In this document: positions 18,976 to 29,700 of the stretch, in pieces | How the letters are laid out: each line of letters begins with the position of its first letter | Position numbering within the stretch: position 1 is the stretch's first letter | Assembly (NCBI GenBank): GCA_015501605.1 | Contig: JADNRZ010000061.1 | Location: 1-34,686 of the forward strand | From: Panaeolus papilionaceus | Taxonomy: Eukaryota; Basidiomycota; Agaricomycetes; Agaricales | Reading direction: 5' to 3' | Length of the DNA: 34,686 bases | Notes under the pieces: generated by a model | What the model saw: only the letters and a program-made list of their open reading frames with translations | What the model was told of the DNA's origin: nothing | Databases searched by the model: none | Made by a program: the position numbers and the translations under genes

Positions 18976-20140
18976 CTATACATGTGTATATACCTCCACT
19001 TATATGCAAATTGACATGGTTCCACTCATTCTATTCAACAATTACATATCATAATACCATATTTGTACCATATATACCTATTAATACATTCTTTTGGCCC
19101 TTCTACTGCTGAAAAAACTTATGAATATTACTCATTACATATACAAGCATTGAACTTGACACTCAACTGCTTTAAAAGTTCAAGCAACAGAATAGAAAAC
19201 ACTAAATACTGCTTCAGGGAATGCAGAATGGTAATTTGTGAATATATTCATGAATATTGACTGCTTCAACATGCTCCAAACTGCTCTCAGGACGCTTCAA
19301 TTGTGCCTTCAAAAGTAGCCCACCCCAAAAGAATTCTGAGCAGTTCTCAAAATCGTCCAAATTTCCACTGATAAGCTTATGACAGAGGATTGGAAGCAAA
19401 ATAATTTAATCAGAACAGACAGACAGATGAAGAGACATGATATGTAATGTTCACAAAAGGTTTGAAGTGATTTGGATGATTGTGGAAGGGTAGAGCCTCA
19501 AAAAAGCGGTCAGAACTAGTTTGATGTACTGATGATGGTGTGTATTCTTGAAACACATAGCATCAACTATGATGGTTGCCCACCATATTGAACCTACAGA
19601 TGGCTACACTTGTCCAAATCACTTGTGGTTTTTTGCATTGTGTAACTAGAGTTGATATGTTCATTTCCTACTATTTATGAAGTATAAAACATGTTGCTAT
19701 TGTATGGTAAATCGCAAAATAGTGTATTTTAAGCCTGGCATGTATATTGGCTAATATTACAAATGTGGCTCAATGTATTAAGTGGTGGGCTGTGTAGAAC
19801 ATTAAATATGATGTATATGAACGCTTGGACAATGCTAGAGATGTGTATATGGAGTGAAATACTAATAGATAAAGCCATAGGAGCCCAGACTAACAGAAAT
19901 ATACAATCTGGTAATTCTACATGCAAATATAGGGATATATAATGCAATTCTATTGAATTTCAAATCTCCAGTATGCAATATTGATATATAAATATTATCT
20001 ACTAGCATAAACCATGCAGAAGCATTATACTTTGGTGCGCTTTTTTGGGAATTTGAGGGAATATGTATTAATATGGTGATAGAATGCAAGATAGTGTGTA
20101 TTTTCACTGTTGGGCCGGTGAGAGCCATTGAATAATGATT
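18976..20140. other. Loop of the foldback element, no gene seen
   Basis: AT-rich. Short frames (for example 18864-19112 plus and 19862-20296 minus) straddle the loop and arms and show no known motif. Two further traces of the arm unit (CAAAAAAGCGGTCAGAACTAG near 19499, GCGCTTTTTTGGGAA near 20037) suggest that the loop also derives from the ~180-bp repeat but is older. Confidence 0.45.
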
Positions 20141-21495
20141 ATGGAGAGGTGTGCCAAGTTTCAGAGTGGTAGCTGCAGGGGTAGTGGAGGAATGAAGCCA
20201 AAAAAGCGGAGGGAGGAGGAGGAGAAGGAGGATCAAGGGGTGTTCCCATGCTCTAGTACCCAAAATGCGAAATGCAATTGCTCCCTCCACAAGCACAACA
20301 TTTATGATCTGTTTTCAGATCCTGAAAGTAGACATTTGTAGCTTTCTGGTGATATATATATTTATAATAAAAAATAGTTAAAAAGCGGTGCAATTAATGC
20401 TGCAATATTTGTGGGGGAGGATTAATTAATTAGTGTGGTGTCATTAGTGCCTGGAAGCAGATCAGTGATGCCAATTTCCCAAAAAAGCGAAGCTAATTAA
20501 TGAGGATTGATGAGATTAAATGGGATCAATGACATCACATTAATATTCCTGATCAGGACGAAGATTTGATTTGTAAATAGGGGCTCATTTAATCAATGCA
20601 CAATAACCAGAGCAGATCTGCTGCTTCTGTGGCCACATTTGGCAGATCAGACTGGATGAATGGATAGATATAGTGTATACCTTTCTAATGATATATATAT
20701 CCCCCCAAATGGTGCCAAAAGTGAAGCAATATTGAGGAAATAATTGTAGTAGGGGGAATAGGGGCTGAAAAAGCAGAAAAAGCGAACCTGATCTGCTGGG
20801 ATGCTGGTACAAATCGGCAGATCGGATGGTGGGATCTTATAGAGGCTGTTAATAGCTTTCTAACGATATATAGATCACCCAAAATAGTGCCCAGAGCGGT
20901 GCAATATGGAGCAGGATACTGTTTGGGCCAAAGATAGGGGCTTTTCAAGTGACCCATGTAAAAAAATATTTTTTAAGGGTCGATAGGGATCATATGTGGG
21001 AGGCTGCGTTCAAAATTTCAGCCCAATCGGAGCAGAATTGAGCGCGCTATTTGCGATTTATATTATTTTTTCGATTTATTTTGATTTATCACTGGCTCTG
21101 AGAGTGTATTTCCTTAATTGCTCGCCAACCACTGATCCCCCCACCCTGAAAATACCCATTCCGGGATCCTGATTTTTTTCTCTACGCCCCCATACCCATA
21201 TCATATCTATCTGACAACATTTGCCCAACCCCCACCCAGCCAGATAAGCCATCAGCCCCTATCTGGTATCCCCCCATCCATCCCCCCTATCCCCAACCTC
21301 CTACCCCCGGAATATGACCTATTTCACCCCCTATATACCCCTACCCATCCCCCTACCCATCCCCCACCCCCGGAAATCGTTCCAGAAATCGTCCCCTACT
21401 GTTATTCTACAGTGGACTGTGGTTGTACAGTGGACTGTACAACTATGGTTTGGACACATAACTGGGGACTGTACAAGTACATTCCCTCATACATA
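20141..21495 (-). repeat. Right arm of the foldback element
   Basis: Reverse complement of the left arm (see 17370). It holds fewer ~180-bp units than the left arm: the ~350 bp at 18375-18725 is absent. The outer part (21260-21400) is C-rich on plus. It adds a terminus not seen at the left: near-palindromes TACAGTGGACTGT twice (about 21408-21450), then GGGGACTGTACAAGTACATTCCCTCATACATAAA. Confidence 0.85.
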
Positions 21496-21696
21496 AATCT
21501 AGCGTCTATGGCTGGCGGCTAAACTCTATCCCGCATACACACCGAAGTGTGCTCTCCGACCACTGGTTATAGCGCCGAAGCTTCCAGCACGCAAGGGCCC
21601 CGTCGCTGGCATCCAATTAAGGACTGTTTGGGGGACAGGCCATTGTCTCGGCCTCCTGAATGTTCGGGACCCCAACAACCACCCCACTTCAGATAC

Positions 21697-22860
21697 TTAT
21701 CCAACACCCTCCTCCTCCCGAGGGCGGGAAGGGCATATCGCGGCAAAGGAGAACGCAAGCGGGTTCTCGTTCAAGTATCTATAGAGCTCCCATGTATCCC
21801 ATGGGTGCCCGCGATAGTGCTTGTACTTCTGACAGGAGCACAAGATATGAGAGCGCGTCCCGAAGCGCCTGCAGGCGCACCAGGGTGCGGGGAGGTTGAA
21901 TTGCATACGGTGGTAATATTCACCGATGGGAGCGTGGCCCGTGATACAACGAACTGCGTGTGCGGTCAAGGACAGGGGGCCAGCCTCGAATGCAGATAAC
22001 CAAGACCCACCCTTCTTCGTGGTGGGCTTGAGAAGACAGTCGTGCTTGTCATGGAGGGGCAGGAAGTGCCTGCCTCGGTATGATTGATCTGAGAACTTTG
22101 CTTCCCAGAGTTGAAGTGCTTCATGATCTGCGAAATTGTGGAGCCAGTCTAGTGTCGTGAGGGGGCGTGCCCCCACACGAACACCAGGAAGAGATGTGAC
22201 CATCTCATGAGCGGTCCCCTGTGGACCCCAGCGAAGCTGGGAGGGGACGTGTACAAAAAGTACGCGCCGATTGGCTGCCTGCAGCAGCCAAGCAGCAAGA
22301 GCGCGCACGATGGCCAGGCTATGTTCCTGACCACCATGCTCTGTGCAATCAGTCGCCAGCCTGATAGCAGGCATGCAATCTGAGAATATGTACATGCGCT
22401 TGCAACTTGGGAAGGTAATAGCCTTGCACAAGGCAAGCCGTATAGCAGCAAGTTCCGCTGCGACGGAAGTAGAGCGTCCCGCCGGACGGCAGGTGCGCCA
22501 TGGGTCACCGACCGATGGCTCGAGTCCTTCCACTGGGTCCACAGCATACACAAGTGCACTTACTGTGGCCTGGAAGTGGTCATAGCGTGGCACTGATGCA
22601 TCGCCAGCTGCCACAAACAAAGCGGGTGTATCTGCGGCCTCAGCCATAAGCTGGGCCAGCTGATCCGCCCTTGACGGCCACTCCCTGCCATCAGGCGGGA
22701 GAGTCTCATTGATGTCAAACTGGTGTGGGAAGTGTTCAGTGAGTCGATTGCCAGGCCTGGACTCATCGGGCAGAAGCTCGATGGGTTCAGTCAGTTGGGA
22801 GAGACGTGAAATAATCTCCATAATGGCCCCAGAGGTCTTTGCCCTTTCGGACTCAGACAT
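21697..22860 (-). pseudogene. L4 ORF2 C-terminal part: RNase H and zinc knuckle
   Basis: An open frame of 387 codons. In order: ARTSG-like lead (AKTSGAIMEIISRL), PIELLPDESRPGNRL, REWPSRADQLAQLMAEAADTP; RNase H with AAGDASVPRYDHF (first Asp), SVAAELAAIRLALCKAITFP (Glu), MYIFSDCMPAIRLATD (Asp) and FVHVPSQLRWGPQGTAHEMV (His); then LHNFADHEALQLWEAKFSDQSYRG, SLTAHAVRCITGHAPIGEYYHRMQF, CACRRFGTRSHILCSCQKY (knuckle) and PWDTWELYRYLNENPLAFSF. All RNase H catalytic residues I expect are present. The RNase H removes the RNA strand during target-primed reverse transcription; the knuckle probably binds RNA. A small frame overlap at 22853-22860 with the RT piece marks a frameshift, so it is no longer joined to RT. 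Confidence 0.8.
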
Positions 22861-23841
22861 ACGGGCAAAGGAACCCCTGGAGGGGGTGACTGGACGCGAG
22901 CGTCCCGATGCACCATGTGGAGCGGTCAGTCAGACGACAAAGGAGTAGAGGGATTGGAAGGAGGCCCGCCAGGGCCTCCGCTCCACCTATGGGGGTGGTC
23001 TTGAACGCACCTGTGATCCATAGGGCAGCCTTACGCTGCATCCCGTTAAACATCTTCAGGAGTTCCTTGTTGTGGGAGCCTCTGAAGAACCATAGCCTGT
23101 GTCCATACGTGGCGATTGGAAGAACGCACGTGCGGTACAGAAACCGATGTTGAACCGGGGAAAGTCCCCGGAGAGAATTACGAAGCATCCCCATGGCCTT
23201 GACCGTGGTGAGTGCTTTTGTGGTGTAATAACATACGTGCTCCCTGAAGGTGAGCCCGCGGTCGAAGTAGAAACCCAAATACCTCCAGATAGGTTTGGGT
23301 TTCAACAGCGTACCCCAAATCAATGGGGGATTGACACCATCCCGCCTGCGCGAGAAGTGGAATAATTCAGACTTGTCATGTTCTAGCACAAGGGCCAGGG
23401 CAGTGAACAAGGTGAAGATAATGGAGTACGCCGCCCTTCGGGCGGCGATATTGTCAGTCAATTTCTTGGCCTGACAAATGAGAGTGCCGTCATCCACGAA
23501 CGACAGCAAGTAACAAGACAGCGCGCCTCGAAGATCTTCATGATCAGAGCAATGTAAAGAGCAGATAGGACCACGGACAGGGCGGAGCCCTGTCCCACAC
23601 CCACATCAGCAGGCATTGGTTCCGAGGTGAAGGTGTTCCAGCTATAACACGTGGAACGTCCTACAAGATATGAGGCAAAAAACCCCCGGACCTTGGCAGG
23701 GAAACCCTGCTTGGCTGGTATAGCCTTCAGAATGGCGTGGTTCAATGACAGGAAGAATTGTGCGATGTCAAATGCCACCACGCTGGTAACCAGACCCTTT
23801 GCCCAGCCCGCTCAGACCATATGGGTGAGGATGAGGCCCGC
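22853..23841 (-). pseudogene. L4 ORF2 RT core and thumb, frameshifted
   Basis: Two minus frames. 23841-23458: AGWAKGLVTSVVAFDIAQFFLSLNH (motif A Asp), FPAKVRGFFASYLVGRSTCYSWNTFTS, PADVGVGQGSAL (motif B). After a short deletion near 23520 the frame shifts to 23509-22853: SFVDDGTLICQAKKL (motif C, catalytic Asp pair), ALVLEHDKSELFHFSRRR, KPKPIWRYLGFYFDRGLTFREHV, LPIATYGHRLWFFRG, MFNGMQRKAALWITGAF, GGAEALAGLLPIPLLL. The GYAPYTG block seen in L2 and L5 is missing here. RT motifs are intact but the two frameshifts kill the ORF. Confidence 0.8.
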
Positions 23842-24774
23842 GCTGAAATGCGCCGCGACAAGTTGGACACCATCCTTGGCTGGGGAGATACCAGCCCCCA
23901 CACTGTGTCAGCTATTGTGGACGCCTCTGTGCCTCCATCATGGCGCCATCAGTCCACTGTTTCGGCGGTGTATTATCGCAATGGGCAGGAGTTCCACAGC
24001 TCCAAGAACGTTGCAGGCAAGTCTCTAGCTCAGGATGCGGAGCTCTTTGCCATTCGGTGCGCTATTTCCTTTGCCTCGCGCCAGGAGGGGTGCACACACA
24101 TCGCAGTATTCACTGATAGCTTGGGCATGGCCATGCGGTCTGTGGATCCATCTGTTGGTCCTGGTCAGGTGCATGCCCTGGCCAACTGTCGTCTGCTAGC
24201 GGAGTGGTTCTCCAGGAGCGAAGACCACTTGCTCACCTTTGTCCATGTGCCGTTGACAATTCGTTGGGCACCCCACTACAAAGCTCACTGCATGGCATGT
24301 CAGCTCACCGTCTCTGTTGGTCGCAAAGTCAACACTACCCTCTCCTGGCTTCGTCGTGAGGCTGATGCTAGGTGCAAAGGGGCATGGACTCGCCAGTTCA
24401 TGGCTCCACAAGTGCGAGGGCATCACTTCTTGGTGCTCAAGTCCCTCAAGGACATCGAAATCACTCCAACCACTGCAAAGTCCGGCCAATGGATCCCTCG
24501 AATTGACGAGTCTCCCACTCTAACGGCTCGCGCTGTGTGTTGCATCACCAACCACGCTCCAATGGGCTCATATTATGCACGCTTCAAACATCTAGAACCC
24601 ACAGCCTGCCCCTGCGGCTCACCACGCATGGACCGACTCCACATTCTTGCCCGTTGTCGCTTGTTCAAAGGCAAATCCGTTCCATCAACTCTTGTTGGGT
24701 TGGTGCGCTTCCTCAAGGATAACCTGGCCGCGTTCTCCTTCACCAGGCCTTGCAATCGCGCTGGGTATGGCTGA
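23842..24774 (+). pseudogene. LINE-B ORF2 C-terminal fragment (RNase H and zinc knuckle)
   Basis: The plus frame is open through to TGA 24772-24774 without a break. RNase H motifs: VSAIVDASVPPSW (Asp), AQDAELFAIRCAISFA (Glu), IAVFTDSLGMAM (Asp), LLTFVHVPLTIRWAPHYKAHCMA (His). After it: WTRQFMAPQVRGHHFLVLKSL, SPTLTARAVCCITNHAPMGSYYARF, CPCGSPRMDRLHILARCRLF (knuckle), FLKDNLAAFSF. The plan is the same as in L4/L5 but the sequence is quite different, so this is a separate LINE family of the same clade. RT and endonuclease are missing: it is 5'-truncated exactly where L4 (other strand) starts. The apparent N-terminal ~30 residues up to GEDEAR come from antisense L4 and are not part of it. The frame looks recently active. 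Confidence 0.75.
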
Positions 24775-24842
24775 GTGGATGGAGGGGGTTGGGTTATCAT
24801 CCTTCAGCGCTTCCCAACACCGTGCTCCGGCATGTGCACTAG
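24775..24842 (+). other. LINE-B 3' UTR remnant
   Basis: About 68 bases follow the LINE-B stop before the T-run of L5. No poly(A) is seen on plus, so the 3' end of LINE-B was probably lost when L5 arrived. Confidence 0.4.
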
Positions 24843-26353
24843 TTTTTTTTTTTTTTTGGTTCAACAATTTATATACCAGTGCGCGGCTGGCAGTCTGGTC
24901 GGATCACGGTAAATACAAACGAGTAGCTAACTACCAGAATGACCACTCCCCAATTAAGTTGGGTATATACCACAGCAGACTAATCTAAAGCGAGCGCGAA
25001 GCGCGAGCAAAGAACATGGGGCAAGTTATCAAGGCTGATTGTGCAGCAAACAAGTCTCTCCCTCCGAAGAAGGCGACAGTACGGAGTGATCAACTGAGCG
25101 TCGTCAGGTTAACGCCCTCGACTCAGTTGTCGAACAGAAGCGGTGGTGCCCAGAAGGGGCGCCTACTACTTGAAGCCCTTGGTTACCCGTGGACGGGCAC
25201 CAGGCGGTTAAACTCCATCCCGCATACACACCGAAATGTGCTCCCCTACCACTGGTTGTAATGCCAAAGCTTCCAGCACGCAAGGGCCCCGTCGCTGGCA
25301 TCCAATTAAGGACTGCTTGGGGGACGGGCCATCGTCTCAGCCACCTGAATGTTCGGGACCCCAACAACCACCCCACTTCAGAGCTTTATCCGACGCCCTC
25401 CTCCTCCTGAGGGCGGGAAGGGCGTATCGCGGCAAAGGAGAACGCGAGCGGGTTCTCGTTCAAGTATCTATAGAGCTCCCATGTATCCCATGGGTGCCTG
25501 CGATAGTGCTTGTACTTCCGACAGGAGCACAAGATATGAGAGCGCGTCCCGAAGCGCCCGCAAGCGCAACGAGGAGCGGGGAGGTTGAACTGCATACAGT
25601 GATAATATTCACCGATGGGAGCGTGGCCTGTAATACAACGAACTGCACGTGCGGTCAAGGACGGTGGTCCGGCCTCGAACGCGGATAACCAAGACCCACC
25701 CTTCTTCGTGGTGGGCTTGAGTAGACGGTCGTGCTTGTCATGGAGGGGCATGAAATGCCTGCCTCTGTATGATGGATCCGAGAACTTTGCTTCCCAGAGT
25801 TGAAGTGCCTCGCGATCTGCAAAATCGCGGAGCCAGTCTAGCGTCGTGAGGGGGCGGGCCCCCACACGAACGCTGGGTAGAGATGTGACCATCTCGTGAG
25901 CGGTCCCCTGTGGGCCCCAGCGAAGCTGGGAGGGGACGTGTACAAAGAGTACGCACCGGTTGGCTGCTGCAGGCAGCCAAGCGGCAAGAGCGCACACGAT
26001 GGCCAGGCTGTGTTCCTGACCACTGTGCTCCGTGCAATTGGTTGCTAGCCTGATAGCAGGCATGCAGTCCGAGAATACATACACGTGCTCGCACCTTGGG
26101 AAGGTAATAGCCTTACACAAGGCGAGCCGTATAGCTGCAAGTTCTGCCGCGATGGAAGTAGAGCGTCCTGCCAGGCGGCGGGTGTGCCATGGGTCATCGA
26201 CCGATGGCTCGAGTCCTTCCACTGGGTCCACAGCATACACAAGTGCACTTACTGCGGCCTGGAAGTGGTCGTAGTGTGGTACCGACGCATAGCCAGCTGC
26301 CACAAACGAACCAGGTGTATCAGCGGCTTCAGCCATAAGCTGGACCAGCTGAT
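24843..26353 (-). mobile_element. LINE copy L5, 3' part
   Basis: A 14-T run (24843-24856), GGTTCAACAATTTATATACC, and a full 3' UTR (24857-25385) precede the ORF2 C-terminus. It stops at the gypsy insertion (target duplication CTGAT, 26349-26353) and continues at 32630. CpG-rich and nearly unbroken, so the youngest LINE here. Confidence 0.85.
25386..26353 (-). pseudogene. L5 ORF2 C-terminal part: RNase H and zinc knuckle
   Basis: Open on minus from the gypsy LTR boundary to the stop at 25386. It reads QLMAEAADTPGSFVAAGYASVPHYDHF, SIAAELAAIRLALCKAITFPRC, VYVFSDCMPAIRLATN, FVHVPSQLRWGPQGTAHEMV, WLRDFADREALQLWEAKFSD, SLTARAVRCITGHAPIGEYYH, CACGRFGTRSHILCSCRKY (knuckle), PWDTWELYRYLNENPLAFSF. The first RNase H catalytic Asp, present in L4 and LINE-B (GDAS / VDAS), is Tyr here (codon at 26289-26291). 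The frame matches that of the 5' part across the insertion once one CTGAT is removed, so the gypsy insertion broke an otherwise open ORF2. The first residues of the longer frame up to 26375 are LTR sequence. Confidence 0.85.
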
Positions 26354-26761
26354 TGTAAGGGCACCTCAGACACACACAAGTCCTGGGGGAGATCCAAAGA
26401 TATATATCAGCTCTACATAAATACAGGAAGTAGGCTCACCTGGGGGAGATCCAAAGAGAAAGAGGTAAAGGATCAAACCCAGGTGGAACAGCTATTTAAG
26501 TGATGAGCTGGCATTGGCATCAGCCTTGATGCCAAACAATGCCTTTGGGAATAAACAAAGGGAAACACAAAGGAATGACTATGTAACAGTGGAAACAAGT
26601 GAATAACAAATGAGTGACAACTAAAGGAGAGTGTAATATAATATATATGAGTCCATGATATGTCCAGATAATGAAATAGAGCAAAGGGAAATAGGGGAAA
26701 GGAGAGACAAGAGAGACAAGAATAAGGAAAGGAATAGGAGGTAGCAGGAGATCCCCTGACA
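26354..26761 (-). repeat. 3' LTR of the gypsy element
   Basis: On plus it starts TGTAAGGGCACC and ends CCCCTGACA. It differs from the 5' LTR (32222-32629) at three sites, all transitions: GTGGAACAG/GTGAAACAG near 26484, GGAGAGTG/GGAGGGTG near 26630 and CCATGATA/CCATGGTA near 26657. Confidence 0.95.
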
Positions 26762-26764
26762 TTA

Positions 26765-26774
26765 CCCCCCCTCT
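26765..26774 (-). promoter_or_regulatory. Polypurine tract (plus-strand DNA primer)
   Basis: On minus AGAGGGGGGG lies 3 bases before the 3' LTR, the place where LTR elements prime second-strand synthesis. It overlaps the stop codon of the gag-pol ORF (26773-26775). Confidence 0.8.
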
Positions 26775-29700
26775 AGGATTGCTTCGCCCTCGAAGCATGA
26801 AGTCCAGCCTGTTTGTAAGGAATATGAGCATAAGTGGTCCTGATAACCTTTGGAGCCTTAGGATTCTCTGCATAGAAGTCCTTGATGAGGTCAGGAGCAT
26901 GGACATCGTCAGCTGGTTCCCAAGAATTCCAACCAGCATCGTATCCTTCCCATTTGATCAGGTATCGAAGTTTGCCTCTGATGAACTTGCTGTTCAAAAT
27001 CTTCTCCACAACGAACTCTTCAACATTGTCAACAAGCACAGGAGGTGGGGGTAGCTTGGCTCTTCGACCAGAGATGGGGTCATAAGGAGCAGGAGTGAGT
27101 CTGACAACATGGAAGACTGGATGGATGCGGGAGAGGGATTTAGGAAGCTGAAGACGGTAGGCATTCTTTCCAACACTAGAAATGACTGGGTAAGGACCAA
27201 CTCGCTTGTGGGAGAGCTTCTTGGATGGCCGAGTGGTTTGGATGTCTGAAGCATCAAGGTAGACACGATCTCCAGGCTTGATCTCAGGAGCCTTGGTGCG
27301 ATGCCGGTTGTAGTACCTAGCCATGTCCTCCTTAGCAGCTGCTAAGGCAGCACGAGCTTCCTCAAGAGCAGTCTTCATCCTATCAGTGAACTCATTCACA
27401 GTTTCCATCCGGGAGGGAGGAAGAGGTTCAAAGCCCATGCGAGGATGTTGACCAGAGTCTAGAAGGAAGGGAGTCTGCTGGGTGGAGGAGTGGACATGGT
27501 TGTTGTAGGCAAACTCAGCCATGGAAAGGATGTCGTACCAGTCGTCCTGTCGCTCAGAGATGTAGAGCCTGAGGTATTGTTCCAACTCCTGGTTGACACG
27601 CTCAGTCTGCCCATCAGTTTGAGGGTGATAGGCAGTGCTACGAGCTGGCTCAATCCCAAGCAGCCTGTAGAGTTCAGTAGTGAACTCTGCAATGAACTGT
27701 GGACCGCGATCAGAGACTACCTTGGATGGGAGGCCATGGAGTTTCCAGATATGGTCACGATACATGCGGGCAGTGCCTAGGGCAGAGACAGTGGTAGTGG
27801 TAGCAGTGAAGTGGGCGCGTTTGGAAAGGGAGTCAACAACAACCATGATGGCATCATAACCATTGGACTCAGGAAGCTCGACAATGAAGTCCACACTGAT
27901 ATGGTCCCAACGGCGGTCAGGAACAGCAAGGGGCTCAAGCTCTCCAAGGGGTCGCTGCCTGATGGTCTTGGTCCTAAGACACATGTCACAGGTGCTGGTG
28001 TAGAGTCCAATGAACTTAGACATGCGAGGCCACCAGTAGTTCCTAGACACAAGCTCCAAGGTCTTCCAACGTCCAGGGTGTCCAGCAAGAGTGGAGTCAT
28101 GACAGAGAGCCACAATGCGACGACGAAGATCACCACCTGGTGGAACATAGAGCTTTCCACAGAAGTAGATAAGACCATCAGCTTCATCCCACTCTGAGGA
28201 GCGAAGAGACTGAGATCCAGTCTTTCTGAGCGCCTTGACTGCCTTGGCCACAGTGTCCTCAAGATCAGAGGCCTCCTTGGAATGTCGACGGATCTCACGA
28301 ACCAGAGAGCGTTCCTGTCCAACAAATTCCAGACCTTCTAGTGCACGAACTGCAAACATCCCTGGGGTGAGGAGGGTGATGTTCTGGTTGTCACGTTCAC
28401 TAGAACCATGGTCAGACCGACGTGAGAGAGCATCTGCTTTTCCCATAGTAGCTCCTGCCTTGTGCTGCATGACAAAGTCAAAGCGGGCCAGAGTGAGAGA
28501 CCAGCGGGCTTGCCTGCGGTTGAGGTTCTGAGACGACATGAAGTATTCCAAGTTCTTGTGGTCAGTCCAGATCTCAAACTTGTGGCGGGCACCCTCAAGG
28601 AAGTGTCTCCATTCCTGTAAGGCTCGAATGATTGCAAGCATTTCCTTGTCATGAATCTCATAATTCCTTTCGACAGGAGAGAGTGACTTGGAAAAGAAAG
28701 CAATTGGATGCCACTTTCCATCTTCTGGAGACTGCTGAGAGAGTACAGCACCAGTGGCGAAGTCTGAAGAGTCAGCTTCAAGCCGGAAAGGAAGATCATC
28801 ATTGGGAGCAGCAAGGACAGGGGAGGAGGTGACAGCATCCTTGATGGACTGGAAGGCAGTAGCAGCAGCAGGAGACCAGGAAAACTCAGTGGAGCTCTTG
28901 GTAAGATCAAAGAGGGGACGTGCATGATGAGAGAAGTCCTTGATGAACCGTCGATAGAAGTTGGCAAAACCCAGGAAAGATTGGACTTCTTTCCTATTGG
29001 TGGGGGTGGGCCATTGAGCAACTCCAGCAACTTTGACAGGATCCATCTCGACTCGGTTCTCAGCAACGATAAGCCCAAGGTACTCAATGCGTGTCTTCTC
29101 AAACTCGCATTTCTCCAGACGGAGGCAGAGACCATGTTCCTCTAGACGCTTCAGGACCCTATGAGTGACCTCTCGATGCTCAGGAATATCCTTGGTGAAG
29201 ATCAGGATGTCATCCAGATATACCACAACCACACCTTCAGAGATCATGTCTTGGAAGATCTCGTTCATCATGGTTTGGAAGGTGGCAGGACTGTTGGTGA
29301 GACCAAAGAACATGACAAGAGGTTCGAAGAGACCTCTGTGAGTGCGAAAAGCAGCCTTCCACTCATCTCCTTCTTTGATGCGGACATTGTTGAAACCCCA
29401 ACGAATGTCAAGCTTGGTGAAGTAGCGTGCACCACGAAGTTGGTTGATAAGGTCAGAGATGAGAGGGAGAGGGTACTTGTTCTTCACAGTCATATCATTG
29501 AGCATGCGATAGTCCTGGACCAGACGAAGGGAGCCATCCTTTTTCTTCACAAAGAAGACTGGTGATGCCATGGGGGACTTGGAGCGGCGAATCTTTCCCT
29601 GAGCCTCGTTCTCAGCAAGGAAGCGCTCAGCCTCTTCACGTTCTGCAGGGTTTAATGGGTAAACCTTGCATCCCTTGGGTTGAGCTCCAGGAATGAGCTC

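Larger units (their letters stand above)
17341..21500. mobile_element. Foldback-type element with long inverted arms
   Basis: Two arms (about 17370-18975 and 20141-21495) are inverted copies of one another around a ~1.2 kb loop. No transposase or RT is visible. The right outer end (21495 inward on minus: TATGAGGGAATGTACTTG) matches the outer end of copy A at 238, so about 21495 is a real terminus; the left outer end is less certain. L3 ends on the left and L4 starts on the right. Could be a foldback/TIR element or an inverted duplication of a satellite-bearing repeat. Confidence 0.6.
21501..23841 (-). mobile_element. LINE copy L4, minus strand, truncated at both ends
   Basis: Starts at 3' UTR sequence GGCGGCTAAACTC near 21518 (no T-run; the foldback element replaces its 3' end) and runs through C-terminus, RNase H and RT to GAGGATGAGGCCCGC at 23841, where a different LINE begins in the opposite orientation. 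CpG-rich compared with L0-L2, so younger. Confidence 0.8.

Noticed and set aside
19862..20296. 144-codon minus frame across the loop and arm
   Set aside because: Low complexity, no motif, and the matching part of the other arm does not keep the frame.
21547..21999. 150-codon plus-strand frames repeated at 21.5 and 25.2 kb
   Set aside because: They are antisense to the LINE C-terminus and UTR; repetition reflects the LINE copies, not a gene.
23758..23841. N-terminus of the 338-codon frame as part of LINE-B
   Set aside because: These bases are L4 sequence read antisense; the homology to RNase H starts after the junction.
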